52,128 nt of DNA from positions 1 to 52,128 of the forward strand of contig CAYSCZ010000017.1 of the NCBI GenBank assembly GCA_964429655.1, in the 5' to 3' direction. The translations under genes and the position numbers were made by a program. This DNA is from CAYSCZ01 sp964429655. GTDB lineage: Bacteria; Bacteroidota; Bacteroidia; Cytophagales; Cyclobacteriaceae. Of this stretch, positions 32,604 through 41,891 are shown piece after piece. Positions within the stretch are counted from its first letter, which is position 1; each line of letters opens with the position of its first letter. The notes under the pieces are model-generated. The model searched no databases and was not told the origin of the DNA. It was given only the letters and a program-made list of their open reading frames with translations.

Positions 32604-34041
32604 TATCTTTTTTAAAGTTGAGGAAAAACGTAAAATTCCCTTCTGCGTTGTAAGAATATTCTGTTCTGACAACAAAGTCATAAAAGGATATAAAATCCAG
32701 TCCCACGCCAATGCCATACAGGAATCTGTCAGTTAACCGGTCGTTATTTTCATAGTTTGGGTAGTTATTCACATACCCTCCATCAAAAAATATCTTCGCA
32801 TAGAGCCCATAAGGTACTGTTTGGAATTGTTCAAATGGCATAACCTTTTTAATGCTATGCTCCCCTTCAATTAATTTTTTTCTAAAGGAAGATTTAATTA
32901 ACCCATATCTAGGGCCTTCAATCAAAGAAGTTTCATACCCTCTTACCAGTGTTTGGTCACTACCCAGACTGCTGAAATTAAAGTAAGGTTGATTGGCAGG
33001 GTTACTCATCAATCCACGGACACTCGAGGCGAGATAATATCCCTTACCAAGGTCGAAATATTTTGAGTACCGGAGCCTAAGTCGCCAGATATCTATGTCA
33101 TTGAATATGCCCAAACCTAATTTGCTGGCCGTCAGGATTATTCTATAGCCGCTTAAGGGATAACTTCTGCTGTCTCTTACGTCTCTTACAAATTCATAAG
33201 CTAATCTTAAATATAATTGCTGCGTAGCATTGTCATTGAAGTATCTTGGATTAAGGGAACGTATGGTGTCATCAATAATCGAATTCCTGAAATTAACAGA
33301 GAAATAATGACGGTTATAAAATGAATTTCGATGGGAAAGTGTCATCCCTAATCCAAACCTTTGCCTTAATATCCTTCCATCGTCCAGCTCATCTATGAAG
33401 GTATCCAAATGGTTTTCAGTTCTAAATGCCAGGTTTTTACGTTCGGAGAATGATGCACTTAGCCCTAAACCAAATTTTTGGGCATTGTCGATGTAGGGTA
33501 TGTTGTAGAGGACTTCAAAATTTCTGGTGAACCCAAACTGGGCTACTAATTTTAGTTCTTCTTTCCTGCCTCGAAAATTGAAATGAAGAAACTTTAAGCC
33601 GTAATTAACCCTGCTGAAGTCTTTATTTCTGTTGGTCCACCAGTCGTTGAAATTTCTATCAACCAATTTGAAGATTGGGATAGGAAAGGAATACCATCTT
33701 TCTGTTACACTTACTAAAGCAGTGACCTTATTCTGATCATGTTCGAGAATCCTGATTTCAGCTTTATTAAATAATCCGGTATTGAATATCTTATCTTCAT
33801 CCTGTAGGGCAATTTTTTTTAATTCGCTCATCAGGAACCAGTCACCTTCCTGGAATTGAAGCTCCCGTTGGATGATCTGTTTTTTGGTTTTTTTATTGCC
33901 AATAAAGAATATATCCTGGATGTAGACTGTTTTATTGTCTTCTTTTGTAGTAGTATCTTTTGCAACCTCAGCTTTACAGACTATTCCTGATTGTAGTATT
34001 ACTAACCAGATAATGAAAATAAATAGTCTCTGCTTCAACAT
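32596..34041 (-). CDS. BamA/TamA-like outer-membrane protein with one POTRA domain
   Basis: A 481-residue Omp85-superfamily protein. A signal peptide (LFIFIIWLVILQSGIVCKAE) is followed by one POTRA-like domain at about residues 38-115 (IQDIFFIGNKKTKKQIIQRE, then NTGLFNKAEI). The remainder is a sixteen-strand-type barrel with the lid-loop signature region DQTLVRGYETSLIEG (the VRGY/VRGF element of Omp85 proteins), ending in FTFFLNFKKDIN. It is much shorter than BamA, which has five POTRA domains, so it is an accessory Omp85 protein rather than the essential assembly factor. The substrate is unknown. It converges with and overlaps the MORN-repeat gene. Confidence 0.85.
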   Translation of the reverse strand: MLKQRLFIFIIWLVILQSGIVCKAEVAKDTTTKEDNKTVYIQDIFFIGNKKTKKQIIQRELQFQEGDWFLMSELKKIALQDEDKIFNTGLFNKAEIRILEHDQNKVTALVSVTERWYSFPIPIFKLVDRNFNDWWTNRNKDFSRVNYGLKFLHFNFRGRKEELKLVAQFGFTRNFEVLYNIPYIDNAQKFGLGLSASFSERKNLAFRTENHLDTFIDELDDGRILRQRFGLGMTLSHRNSFYNRHYFSVNFRNSIIDDTIRSLNPRYFNDNATQQLYLRLAYEFVRDVRDSRSYPLSGYRIILTASKLGLGIFNDIDIWRLRLRYSKYFDLGKGYYLASSVRGLMSNPANQPYFNFSSLGSDQTLVRGYETSLIEGPRYGLIKSSFRKKLIEGEHSIKKVMPFEQFQTVPYGLYAKIFFDGGYVNNYPNYENNDRLTDRFLYGIGVGLDFISFYDFVVRTEYSYNAEGNFTFFLNFKKDIN

Positions 34042-34062
34042 ACAAAATAATATAATCTATTT

Positions 34063-34092
34063 TGATTAGTCCATTATTTTGAGGTCTAATCA
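34063..34092. promoter_or_regulatory. Inverted repeat between nadE and the BamA-like gene
   Basis: Arms TGATTAG and CTAATCA (7 bp, perfect) enclose a 16-nt loop in the 62-bp gap. No T run follows on the minus strand, so a terminator is not well supported. Confidence 0.25.
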
Positions 34093-34103
34093 TGTTATCA
34101 GGC

Positions 34104-35969
34104 TTATTTCAAGTTTTCGATTTCATTGATCTCGCTATCATATCCTCCGGAGAGTATTGGATACCGGTACCATGACCTTGGATCAATATTAAACTCGTCT
34201 ATATGAAACGATGGAGCTAGTCTTTCACGTTTCCACTGATTCCTTGACCATAACGAATAAAATTTGCTTAAATATATTTTTATCTCTTCTGATGAAAGTT
34301 CATTTTCATTATTAATCAAATCAAATACTTCTTTAGGAGATTGTTTATCCCTGATCACAAATCTCTCAATTTTCGCCATGATCTCATAAGGCATTAGATC
34401 TTTTTCGTCGGATTGCTTTTCTGAAAGCGGTCTTAATTCAGCAGTAGGATCCATTTTATTAACCATACTAAGCCCCTGATAACCTAGTTCCCGCTCGGCA
34501 AAAACCAGCCATTGGCGTATGAAGTGCTTATCAATTCCGGCAATAGGAGAGAGGCCGCCACTTGTGTCCCCATCCATAGTAGTGTACCCTACATCCCCCT
34601 CGCTTCTATTGGAAGTTGCTAATAACAGAGCATTTTTTATGTTGGCTAGCATCCATATAATGGGTGATCTGGCCCTTGCCTGAATATTTTGTAAGGTGAT
34701 GTCATGCTTTGTCCAGGTTAAGCACTCACCAAGAGCTTCCTCAATGGTAGACTTATAATCATTTATTTCTTCATCGATCTTCCAGTGATAGAAATTAGCA
34801 CCCAGCCATTCTGCAAGGTTTTTGGCAGACTCATAGGTTTCGTTAGAGGAATTGACCGTTCCCTGATAAGCGGTGTATAGGATTTTACTAACCAGATACC
34901 TTTGAAGTTCAATACCCCCGGGCCCATCATATGCATGATTAAGTTTGATATTTAGCTTTTTCAGGAAAGAAGCTGCATCCATTTCTTTTAATGCGTTCCT
35001 CACAACCTCAGCAACCAGTGTAGCAATACAGGAAGAATCAGCACCTCCACTTAATGAGAGTACAAAACCCTTACTTTTTGCCTTTCTCAGATAATCAAAC
35101 AACGCTAAAGACACAGCCTGGCTGAATTCATAATTATTACCGGTAATTTCTTTATTAATTGATATTATGGAATTATCAGGGTCTGCAAAATCAACATCTG
35201 TATAAGTGAAATTATAATCTCTATAAGAAAGTCTTTTATTTTTTGCGATTAAAATGCCTTTCTGAGCTATAATGATATCACCGTCATAAATCATTCGTCC
35301 GGCTTCATTACCCAATAAATTTGCATATACATAAGCACAATTGATTGTTTTTGATCCCTCAATAACTAACTGCTCCCTGCGTTTACTTTTGTTAAATGCA
35401 AAATGGCTGGCACTTGGATTCATAATCAAATCAATTCTTCTGTCTTCCAAGCGGCATGCGGGCCTTCTCCATGCATCTTCGCAAATTTCAAATGCTATGT
35501 TCAAACCATTGTCCTGTACGGTTATGTCACCTATTGGAACTGTAGATCCATGAATTTTTATTGATTCAACTTTATCAGCGTGCCATGGACTAAACCATCG
35601 TGGCTCATAATGTACACCGTCATTTGCTAATTGTTGTTTAGCGTAGATACCTTTTATTTGTTTATCCCGGATATATGCCGTGCAGTTGTATCTCAATCCC
35701 TGGTATTTTACTGGTAGGCCAATGGCTACACTGATATTTGTACATGTAGGTAAAATCTTAAGTAATTGTTTAATTGCTTTGTCAAATATCCAGTCAGATA
35801 AGAATAAATCTTCACAACCATAGCCTGTGATACAAAGTTCAGGGAGGCACAGTATTTTAACATTCTTGTTGGTCGCGTCAGTAATTGCTGATAAGATATT
35901 GTTTAAATTGTTGGACCAATCAATTGGTGTTTGGTTTAAAGCGGCTCCTCCAATTCTTATTTTAGTCAT
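34104..35969 (-). CDS. nadE: Glutamine-dependent NAD+ synthetase
   Basis: A 621-residue enzyme that makes NAD+ from deamido-NAD+, ATP and glutamine. Residues 1-280 are a nitrilase-fold glutaminase with the triad E44 (CLPELCITGYG), K111 (IYAKQQLAND) and C163 (EICEDAWRR). Residues about 285-621 are the synthetase, with the ATP pyrophosphatase loop SGGADS at 307-312 and the region NLQARxR-like QNIQARARSPIIW, then TSNRSEGDVGYTTMDGDTSG. The length fits the two-domain eukaryote-like bacterial NadE. It is a single gene with 105 bp to the upstream rnc gene, so it may be read from the acpP-fabF-rnc unit or its own promoter. Confidence 0.95.
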   Translation of the reverse strand: MTKIRIGGAALNQTPIDWSNNLNNILSAITDATNKNVKILCLPELCITGYGCEDLFLSDWIFDKAIKQLLKILPTCTNISVAIGLPVKYQGLRYNCTAYIRDKQIKGIYAKQQLANDGVHYEPRWFSPWHADKVESIKIHGSTVPIGDITVQDNGLNIAFEICEDAWRRPACRLEDRRIDLIMNPSASHFAFNKSKRREQLVIEGSKTINCAYVYANLLGNEAGRMIYDGDIIIAQKGILIAKNKRLSYRDYNFTYTDVDFADPDNSIISINKEITGNNYEFSQAVSLALFDYLRKAKSKGFVLSLSGGADSSCIATLVAEVVRNALKEMDAASFLKKLNIKLNHAYDGPGGIELQRYLVSKILYTAYQGTVNSSNETYESAKNLAEWLGANFYHWKIDEEINDYKSTIEEALGECLTWTKHDITLQNIQARARSPIIWMLANIKNALLLATSNRSEGDVGYTTMDGDTSGGLSPIAGIDKHFIRQWLVFAERELGYQGLSMVNKMDPTAELRPLSEKQSDEKDLMPYEIMAKIERFVIRDKQSPKEVFDLINNENELSSEEIKIYLSKFYSLWSRNQWKRERLAPSFHIDEFNIDPRSWYRYPILSGGYDSEINEIENLK

Positions 35970-36074
35970 AAATAAAGTGATTGAGATTAATTAAATAGTA
36001 AGTAAATAACATGTCCAAGTAAACACCAAAAATATTGTAGAAGGTTTACGATTTTTGATGGATAAGCGCTTTAG

Positions 36075-36815
36075 CTAAACTATATTTAAGGACTCACAGG
36101 ATTTTTGAGATGCATTTTGTTCTGCTTTTTTCTTACTTAGACCTGCACCTGATCCAAAAGGTTGGTCATCGATATATACCTGGGCCTTAAATTTTTTGAC
36201 ATTTTTATGATCAGATATTTCATCAATTTCAAAACGGATATTTTTATTTTCTTTTTGAGCCCATTCAATGATCTTGCTTTTGAAATTGAAAGTTTTGTGG
36301 ACAATTTCATCCAGGTCATAATGATTATTTATCAATTTTTTTATGATGAACTGCCGGCAAAATTTAAATCCTTTATCCATATAGATCGCTCCAATAAGTG
36401 CCTCTAGGGTATCCCCATAAATTGACTTATGCGATATTCCACTTTTTAGTGACTTATCATACTCAACAAGGTTTTTGAGCCCAATTTTTTTTGACAGATT
36501 ATTTAGCGTTTCGCGGTTGACAAGCCTTGATCTGATCTCGGTTAAGAACCCTTCATTTCGATATGGGTACTTCGCAAAGAGATATTCAGCTACAACCATG
36601 CCCAGTACAGCATCCCCCAAATACTCTAACCGCTCATTAGATTCTTTAAATCCTTTATCATTCTCTTGAGCTACACTGCTATGACGCATAGCAAGTTTAT
36701 ATAGGTCAAGGTTGATTGGTCTTTTACCTATGATTGACCTGAAATAACCGGAAAGTAATCTGTCATTTTTATTTAAGGCAGCAGAAAAAAACAGATTTCG
36801 CAGTTTGAAGAACAC
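36075..36815 (-). CDS. rnc: Ribonuclease III
   Basis: A 246-residue double-strand-specific endoribonuclease that processes rRNA precursors and structured mRNAs. The catalytic signature ERLEYLGDAVLG (E64, D68) and the second metal site D135/E138 in YGDTLEALIGAIY are intact. Residues about 180-244 are the double-stranded RNA-binding domain, ending with GAGLSKKKAEQNASQKSCES. The start is GTG, sharing one base with the fabF stop (TAGTG), which couples the two genes. The N-terminal 25 residues before the catalytic domain are longer than in E. coli. The order acpP-fabF-rnc is widely conserved in Bacteroidota. Confidence 0.95.
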   Translation of the reverse strand: MFFKLRNLFFSAALNKNDRLLSGYFRSIIGKRPINLDLYKLAMRHSSVAQENDKGFKESNERLEYLGDAVLGMVVAEYLFAKYPYRNEGFLTEIRSRLVNRETLNNLSKKIGLKNLVEYDKSLKSGISHKSIYGDTLEALIGAIYMDKGFKFCRQFIIKKLINNHYDLDEIVHKTFNFKSKIIEWAQKENKNIRFEIDEISDHKNVKKFKAQVYIDDQPFGSGAGLSKKKAEQNASQKSCESLNIV

Positions 36816-38071
36816 TAATGTTCAGGTTTGCCAAAAATTATCGAGAAGTTATGTCCTCCAAAACCAAAAGTATTGCTAAGGGCTATCTTGATATTTCTTT
36901 CTTGGGACTTATGGAAAGTAAGATTAATTCTAGGATCAATTTGATCATCGTCCTCAAAGTGGTTTATGGTAGGAGGGACAACGCCGTGTTCTATGGCCAG
37001 AATACTGGCAATGCTTTCTATGGCACCAGCCGCACCAAGAAGGTGTCCGGTCATAGATTTTGATGAGCTGATATTTATATCGTAAATATGGTCACCCAGC
37101 ACATGTTGAATTGCTTTAACCTCACCAACATCGCCCAAAGGGGTGGATGTTCCATGGGTATTTATATAATCAATTTTGTCATTGGAAATATTGGCATCCT
37201 TTAAGGCATTATTCATAACTTTTATGATACCAACACCCTCCGGATGTGGGGCAGTCAGGTGATAAGCATCTGCCGACATACCACCTCCTAAAACTTCAGC
37301 GTATATCTTAGCTCCTCTGGCGATAGCATGTTCATAATCCTCCAGGATTAAAGCACCGGCACCCTCGCCAAGCACGAATCCATCCCTGGTTTTATCGTAT
37401 GGCCTTGATGCTGTCTTTGGCTGATCATTTCTTTCCGAAAGCGCCCTCATGGCATTAAAACCACCTATTCCTGCTTCTGTGACCGCAGCTTCTGATCCCC
37501 CGGTAACGATGACTTTAGCTTTTCCTAGCCTGATGTAGGTAAAAGCGTCATAGATTGAATTTGTGGATGATGCGCAGGCCGAGACTGTGACATAGTTCAT
37601 GCCCCTCAAACCATATTTAATCGATATCTGCCCTGCGGATATATCCCCAATCATTTTAGGTATAAAAAAAGGATTGATACTTCTAGGATTGCCATCACCC
37701 GCAGAGAATCGCTTCATTTCTTCCTGAAAGGTAAACAACCCACCAATTCCCGTACCCCAGATTACACCATAATCGTCTTTTTCGTCTGACTCGAGGTCAA
37801 GGCCTGAATCTTTTAATGCTTCATCTGCTACGACAATTGCATATTGGGTAAATAAATCCATTTTCCTGGCTTCTTTTTTCTCAAAGAAGTCCAGCGGATC
37901 ATAACCCTTCACCTCACACGCAAACCTGGTTTTGAATTTTTCAGTATCGAATTTCGTAATAAGGTCAGAACCACTTTGCCCTGATTTAAGCCCTGACCAG
38001 TAATCATTTGCATTGTTTCCGATCGGGGTAAGAGCACCTAAACCTGTAACAACTACCCTATTTAAATTCAT
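36815..38071 (-). CDS. fabF: 3-oxoacyl-[ACP] synthase II
   Basis: A 418-residue condensing enzyme that elongates acyl-ACP with malonyl-ACP in fatty acid synthesis. The nucleophile is C166 in VSACASST, the histidines are H306 (INTHGTSTPLGD) and H343 (SKSMTGHLLGAAG), with K338 just before, and the glycine-rich SNTFGFGGHN loop is present near the C terminus. The length is standard. It lies 35 bp after acpP and overlaps rnc by one base. Confidence 0.97.
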   Translation of the reverse strand: MNLNRVVVTGLGALTPIGNNANDYWSGLKSGQSGSDLITKFDTEKFKTRFACEVKGYDPLDFFEKKEARKMDLFTQYAIVVADEALKDSGLDLESDEKDDYGVIWGTGIGGLFTFQEEMKRFSAGDGNPRSINPFFIPKMIGDISAGQISIKYGLRGMNYVTVSACASSTNSIYDAFTYIRLGKAKVIVTGGSEAAVTEAGIGGFNAMRALSERNDQPKTASRPYDKTRDGFVLGEGAGALILEDYEHAIARGAKIYAEVLGGGMSADAYHLTAPHPEGVGIIKVMNNALKDANISNDKIDYINTHGTSTPLGDVGEVKAIQHVLGDHIYDINISSSKSMTGHLLGAAGAIESIASILAIEHGVVPPTINHFEDDDQIDPRINLTFHKSQERNIKIALSNTFGFGGHNFSIIFGKPEH

Positions 38072-38106
38072 TAAAGTTTATAAATCAGAAAAATATGTAA
38101 AAGACT

Positions 38107-38349
38107 TTAGTCTTTTTTTACGTTTTCGTCTAAGTAGGAAATCGCTTGTCCTACAGTTGAAATATTTTCAGCCTGGTCGTCAGGGATTGAAATATTGAAT
38201 TCTTTTTCGAATTCCATAATTAGTTCAACAGTATCCAGTGAATCGGCACCTAAATCATTTGTGAAACTTGCCTCAGGAGTAACTTCAGACTCTTCTACCC
38301 CTAGTTTATCAATAATTATACTTTTTACTTTGGAAGCTATATCAGACAT
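38107..38349 (-). CDS. acpP: Acyl carrier protein
   Basis: An 80-residue acidic four-helix protein that carries growing acyl chains. The phosphopantetheine attachment site is S37 in the GADSLDTVEL motif. The length and acidic surface (PEASFTNDLG, EFEKEFNI) are normal. It is the first gene of acpP-fabF-rnc, with a recognisable promoter upstream. Confidence 0.97.
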   Translation of the reverse strand: MSDIASKVKSIIIDKLGVEESEVTPEASFTNDLGADSLDTVELIMEFEKEFNISIPDDQAENISTVGQAISYLDENVKKD

Positions 38350-38376
38350 TTCTAAAAATTTATGTTAAAACACGTG

Positions 38377-38407
38377 CAAAGAAATATATTTAAAGCATTA
38401 AAGTCAA
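38377..38407 (-). promoter_or_regulatory. Candidate promoter of acpP-fabF-rnc
   Basis: On the minus strand, TTGAC (38403-38407) is followed at near-ideal spacing by TTTCTTTG (38377-38384), similar to the Bacteroidota -33 TTG / -7 TAnnTTTG pair. It lies about 28 bp before the acpP ATG. Confidence 0.45.
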
Positions 38408-38461
38408 GAAAATTTTATCGCTGACTAACATGTGCCTGATGGCTAAAATAATATATGGTTT

Positions 38462-38896
38462 ATGAAGCATCACAAAATATCTCTAGACTTTGATAAGGCC
38501 TTCAATTTTCAATTGATAGGTATTTCCTGCGTTGAAAAAGGGTACAAGGTTGTTTGGTGGCTTAATAGTGTTTTGGGAATAGATTTGAGGAAAGAAGATG
38601 ATATTGAAGTAATTGGTATTAGTAATAAAAAAATAATTATATCAAACTACCTATTTGAGACAGAACATACTAAATTCCAATTTTTTAACAATAAAGAATC
38701 AAATATCAGTCATTCAGTAGTTGAATATCTAATTCCGGAGCTCAATAGTTTTGATTACTTACTAAAAATCACTGATTCGACTGGCGAATATCAGTTGAAC
38801 GATATCAGGGATAAGATAATGAACGTCTCAATTATTCAGTATGCAATGTTGTTTGATGTTCGAAGATTAAAAAACAAAGAAAATCTCCTTTTCTAA
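38462..38896 (+). CDS. IPExxxVDY family protein
   Basis: A 144-residue cytoplasmic protein of unknown function found across Bacteroidota. The family motif appears as IPELNSFDY at residues 91-99, with Phe in place of the usual Val. The N-terminal part (FQLIGISCVEKGYKVVWWLN) and the Leu-rich end also fit. It is encoded just upstream of pyruvate kinase (two bases between stop and ATG) and divergent from acpP, the arrangement usual for this family. A role linked to pyruvate kinase or fatty acid supply is an inference from that constant neighbourhood. Confidence 0.88.
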   Translation: MKHHKISLDFDKAFNFQLIGISCVEKGYKVVWWLNSVLGIDLRKEDDIEVIGISNKKIIISNYLFETEHTKFQFFNNKESNISHSVVEYLIPELNSFDYLLKITDSTGEYQLNDIRDKIMNVSIIQYAMLFDVRRLKNKENLLF

Positions 38897-38898
38897 AT

Positions 38899-40332
38899 AT
38901 GGAAGAATACGCTTTTAAAAAAACAAAGATTGTTGCTACGGTTGGTCCGGCAAGTCGAGACCGGGAAATACTAGTGAAATTAATCCAGTCAGGGGTTGAT
39001 GTATTTCGTCTTAATTTTTCTCATGGAAATCATGAAGACCATCTTAAAGTGATAAATGAAGTCAGGGACTTGAATGAAGAATTGGGTACTCATGTCTGTC
39101 TGCTCCAGGACCTTCAGGGGCCTAAAATAAGAACAGGAGTGATGGAAAACGAAGGAGTGGAAATAAAAGCAGGCGAAAAGTTAGTAATCACTACTGAGGA
39201 AGTTACAGGCTCCAGCGATTTAATCAGCACATCTTACAAAGCATTAGCAAAAGATGTCACCATAGGGAACATAATATTGATAGATGATGGAAAGATAGAG
39301 CTGAGGGTAGAGTCAAAAAGTGATGTTGACGTTGAAACAACTGTTATTCATGGAGGTATTCTCAAATCCAAAAAAGGAATAAATCTTCCTGATACACGTG
39401 TTACAGCACCATCGCTGACGGAAAAGGACGAAATTGATTTAAAGTTTGGCTTAAAACACAATGTTGATTGGATTGCGCTTTCATTTGTAAGATCCGCACA
39501 GGACATTAATTATCTGAAGAAGAAAATAGAAATAACCGGAAGAACCACCAAAATCATTGCTAAAATTGAAAAACCAGAAGCTCTTGAAAATCTTGAATCG
39601 ATAATAGAGTCAGCTGATGGCTTAATGGTTGCCAGGGGAGACCTCGGCGTTGAAATACCAAGTGAAAGAGTTCCTGTGATGCAAAAGAGAATGGTAAAGA
39701 TGTGCAACAAGGTTGGTAAGCCGGTAATAATAGCGACACAGATGCTGGAAAGTATGATAGAAAACCCCAGGCCAACCAGGGCTGAAACAAATGATGTGGC
39801 AAATGGGGTTCTGGATGGTGCTGATGCTGTTATGTTATCAGCAGAGTCCGCTGCGGGTAAGTATCCTGTAGAATCTGTTAAAAGCATGTCTAAAATCGTC
39901 AAGGCTGTAGAGGCTACTTCTCGGACGATCTATAATAAATTCTATGATGAGGGAGAAGATTCCTCAACACATTTGAATGACCTCATGGTCAGGGCAAGTT
40001 GCCGGTTAAGTGATGCTGTACGCTCAAAAGCGATCATTGGATTAACAAAATCCGGTTACACCGCTTTTAGAATATCCATGCACAGACCCAAGGCTCCAAT
40101 AATTATTTTTACTGACAGAAAACACATATTACGGCAGATGAATTTGATCTGGGGTGTTAGAGGGTTTTATTATGATGAGATGAAAGGCATAGATGAAACA
40201 CTTGAAGATTTGGAAAAAATCCTGAAAAAAGAAGGTGTACTTACGCCGGGCGATGTTTACATAAATACAGCCTCTATGCCATTGCATTGGAAGAGCCATA
40301 CAAACATGGTTAAAATAGGAGTTACTCAATAA
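38899..40332 (+). CDS. pyk: Pyruvate kinase
   Basis: A 477-residue glycolytic enzyme that transfers phosphate from phosphoenolpyruvate to ADP. Recognisable sites are KIVATVGPAS, FRLNFSHG, the active-site helix IIAKIEKPEALEN (with the catalytic Lys), MVARGDLGVEIP, IIATQMLESM and PTRAETNDVANGVLDGADAVMLS. The C-terminal domain starts near residue 355 and lacks any extra PEP-utiliser domain. It follows the IPExxxVDY gene by two bases, so they are likely co-expressed. The stop overlaps the convergent NFACT gene by seven bases. Confidence 0.97.
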   Translation: MEEYAFKKTKIVATVGPASRDREILVKLIQSGVDVFRLNFSHGNHEDHLKVINEVRDLNEELGTHVCLLQDLQGPKIRTGVMENEGVEIKAGEKLVITTEEVTGSSDLISTSYKALAKDVTIGNIILIDDGKIELRVESKSDVDVETTVIHGGILKSKKGINLPDTRVTAPSLTEKDEIDLKFGLKHNVDWIALSFVRSAQDINYLKKKIEITGRTTKIIAKIEKPEALENLESIIESADGLMVARGDLGVEIPSERVPVMQKRMVKMCNKVGKPVIIATQMLESMIENPRPTRAETNDVANGVLDGADAVMLSAESAAGKYPVESVKSMSKIVKAVEATSRTIYNKFYDEGEDSSTHLNDLMVRASCRLSDAVRSKAIIGLTKSGYTAFRISMHRPKAPIIIFTDRKHILRQMNLIWGVRGFYYDEMKGIDETLEDLEKILKKEGVLTPGDVYINTASMPLHWKSHTNMVKIGVTQ

Positions 40333-41891
40333 TTTAGATATTCATATGGAGCAGGCTTAACTATAATAACCTGCTCCTTATCCACAATTACCTCACCCGG
40401 ATGCGAGCCTTTTCGTTTCCTTACAAATTTTTTTGAGGTATATATAACAGGTGTTAACCCTTCGTTTTTATTCTTGGAATAATATCCGGCGAGTTGAGCA
40501 GCTTTCTCAATAATATCTTTCGGGAAATTTTTTCCCGGTTTATTTTTCACCACAACATGAGAACCAGCTACATCCTTTGCATGTAACCACAAGTCATTTT
40601 TTTTGGCATATTTTAAGGTCAGCTCATCATTGTTTTTTGAGTTTTTTCCAATTAAGATATGATAGTCTCTTACGATAAAAGTTTTAAATGGAAGTATTTT
40701 GCTTTCAGTTTCTATTTTTGATGGATTGATTTTATTGATGACTAATCTTCTAAGGTCACTGAGATTATCCACCTTGTCTAATTCATTGATATAATTATTA
40801 ATGAGAATGAGTTCATCTTTTTTGGCACTTAGATTCTTTTCAATGGTACCTATTTCTATTTTTCTATTTTTTGATTTTTTGTAATAATGCTCAGCACTTT
40901 TTTGTGGAGACAAACCTGATTTCAATTTAATATTGACCATTTTATCTTTATAAAAATTGTAAAGCTTAGCCTCTGTACTTCCCTCTGGAATTTTATTAAG
41001 ATTTGCCATAATGATGTCTGCTAGCTCCTCCGGATTATCATTCTCTAATAGATCAGTTAGTTTTAGTGATGTTTTATTGACATAGTTTTCAATCTTTCGC
41101 TTCTTATTGATCAATAATTTTAAGGCTTCCTTCTTTTCTTTTGAAAAAGTAAAAGATTTTATAAATCGGATATAAAAATCGTTTGCAGCTTCTAAGGGAT
41201 TATTATGAATGCTAATTATCTTCCCGATTTTTAAAAGGCTGAGGTGGAGATCATCATCTATCATGGTAATATAGAATGTGTGATCATTTAATTCATTAAT
41301 TACTTTCTGGATTTTTTCCCAGTCATTTTCCTTATCCTTCCCAGAATACCCTTTTCGAAGCAGATAATTTTTAGTTATCGGGCCGAATGTTGGATAAAGT
41401 TCCCTGAGTGGGTCTGTGGATTTAAGGAAAGATGCATAAGTTTGATCAAGGTCCCTATTGAGTTGACCTTTTTTTAGGTTCCGGTCCGAGGTTAAAGTGT
41501 TTTTAAAAATTTCTGTTACTTCTTCATTAGATAATAAAATGATATTGGATTTGGAACCATGAAACTTGAATACCAATTCAAATTGGTTGGTGAATTTAAT
41601 GGAGAAGCTTCGATCATTTTTAAACTGGTAGACTCCGAATACATTACATCCTTCCAACTTTTTAAAAACACTTACGACATTTTTCCTGGCTTTGTGATGT
41701 TCTATGGGAAATGAAATTATATTGAGCTTGTCTTTAACCAATACCTTTAAATAAAAAGGTTCATCTTTTTGAACAAACTCCAATATCAGCTCATCTTTAT
41801 TTTGGCAGTAACATTTTACCAGTCGGTAGCCACTGATTTTTTTATCAAGATAATCGGTAAGATATTTTAGAAAATAATGATTGACATGCAT
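40326..41891 (-). CDS. rqcH: RqcH-like NFACT domain protein
   Basis: A 521-residue NFACT-family protein (N-terminal NFACT-N, coiled coil, C-terminal NFACT-R/DUF814). B. subtilis RqcH binds stalled 50S subunits and adds C-terminal alanine tails. The Asp-Arg pair required for tRNA selection in RqcH is present as D93-R94 in QFKNDRSF. A helix-hairpin-like segment and long coiled coil span about 140-370. The NFACT-R domain (about 395-520) shows ILIGKNSKNNDELTLKYAKK, DLWLHAKDVAGSHVVVK and the basic end VRKRKGSHPGEV. It overlaps the metallo-hydrolase gene by one base (TAATG). Orthology to RqcH is likely but not proven; adhesin-type names for this family are historic. Confidence 0.85.
   Translation of the reverse strand: MHVNHYFLKYLTDYLDKKISGYRLVKCYCQNKDELILEFVQKDEPFYLKVLVKDKLNIISFPIEHHKARKNVVSVFKKLEGCNVFGVYQFKNDRSFSIKFTNQFELVFKFHGSKSNIILLSNEEVTEIFKNTLTSDRNLKKGQLNRDLDQTYASFLKSTDPLRELYPTFGPITKNYLLRKGYSGKDKENDWEKIQKVINELNDHTFYITMIDDDLHLSLLKIGKIISIHNNPLEAANDFYIRFIKSFTFSKEKKEALKLLINKKRKIENYVNKTSLKLTDLLENDNPEELADIIMANLNKIPEGSTEAKLYNFYKDKMVNIKLKSGLSPQKSAEHYYKKSKNRKIEIGTIEKNLSAKKDELILINNYINELDKVDNLSDLRRLVINKINPSKIETESKILPFKTFIVRDYHILIGKNSKNNDELTLKYAKKNDLWLHAKDVAGSHVVVKNKPGKNFPKDIIEKAAQLAGYYSKNKNEGLTPVIYTSKKFVRKRKGSHPGEVIVDKEQVIIVKPAPYEYLNY

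Noticed and set aside
36059..36080. Palindromes AGCGCT and TTTAGCTAAA at the end of rnc
   Set aside because: Short, partly inside the stop region, and no stem with a T run on the minus strand.
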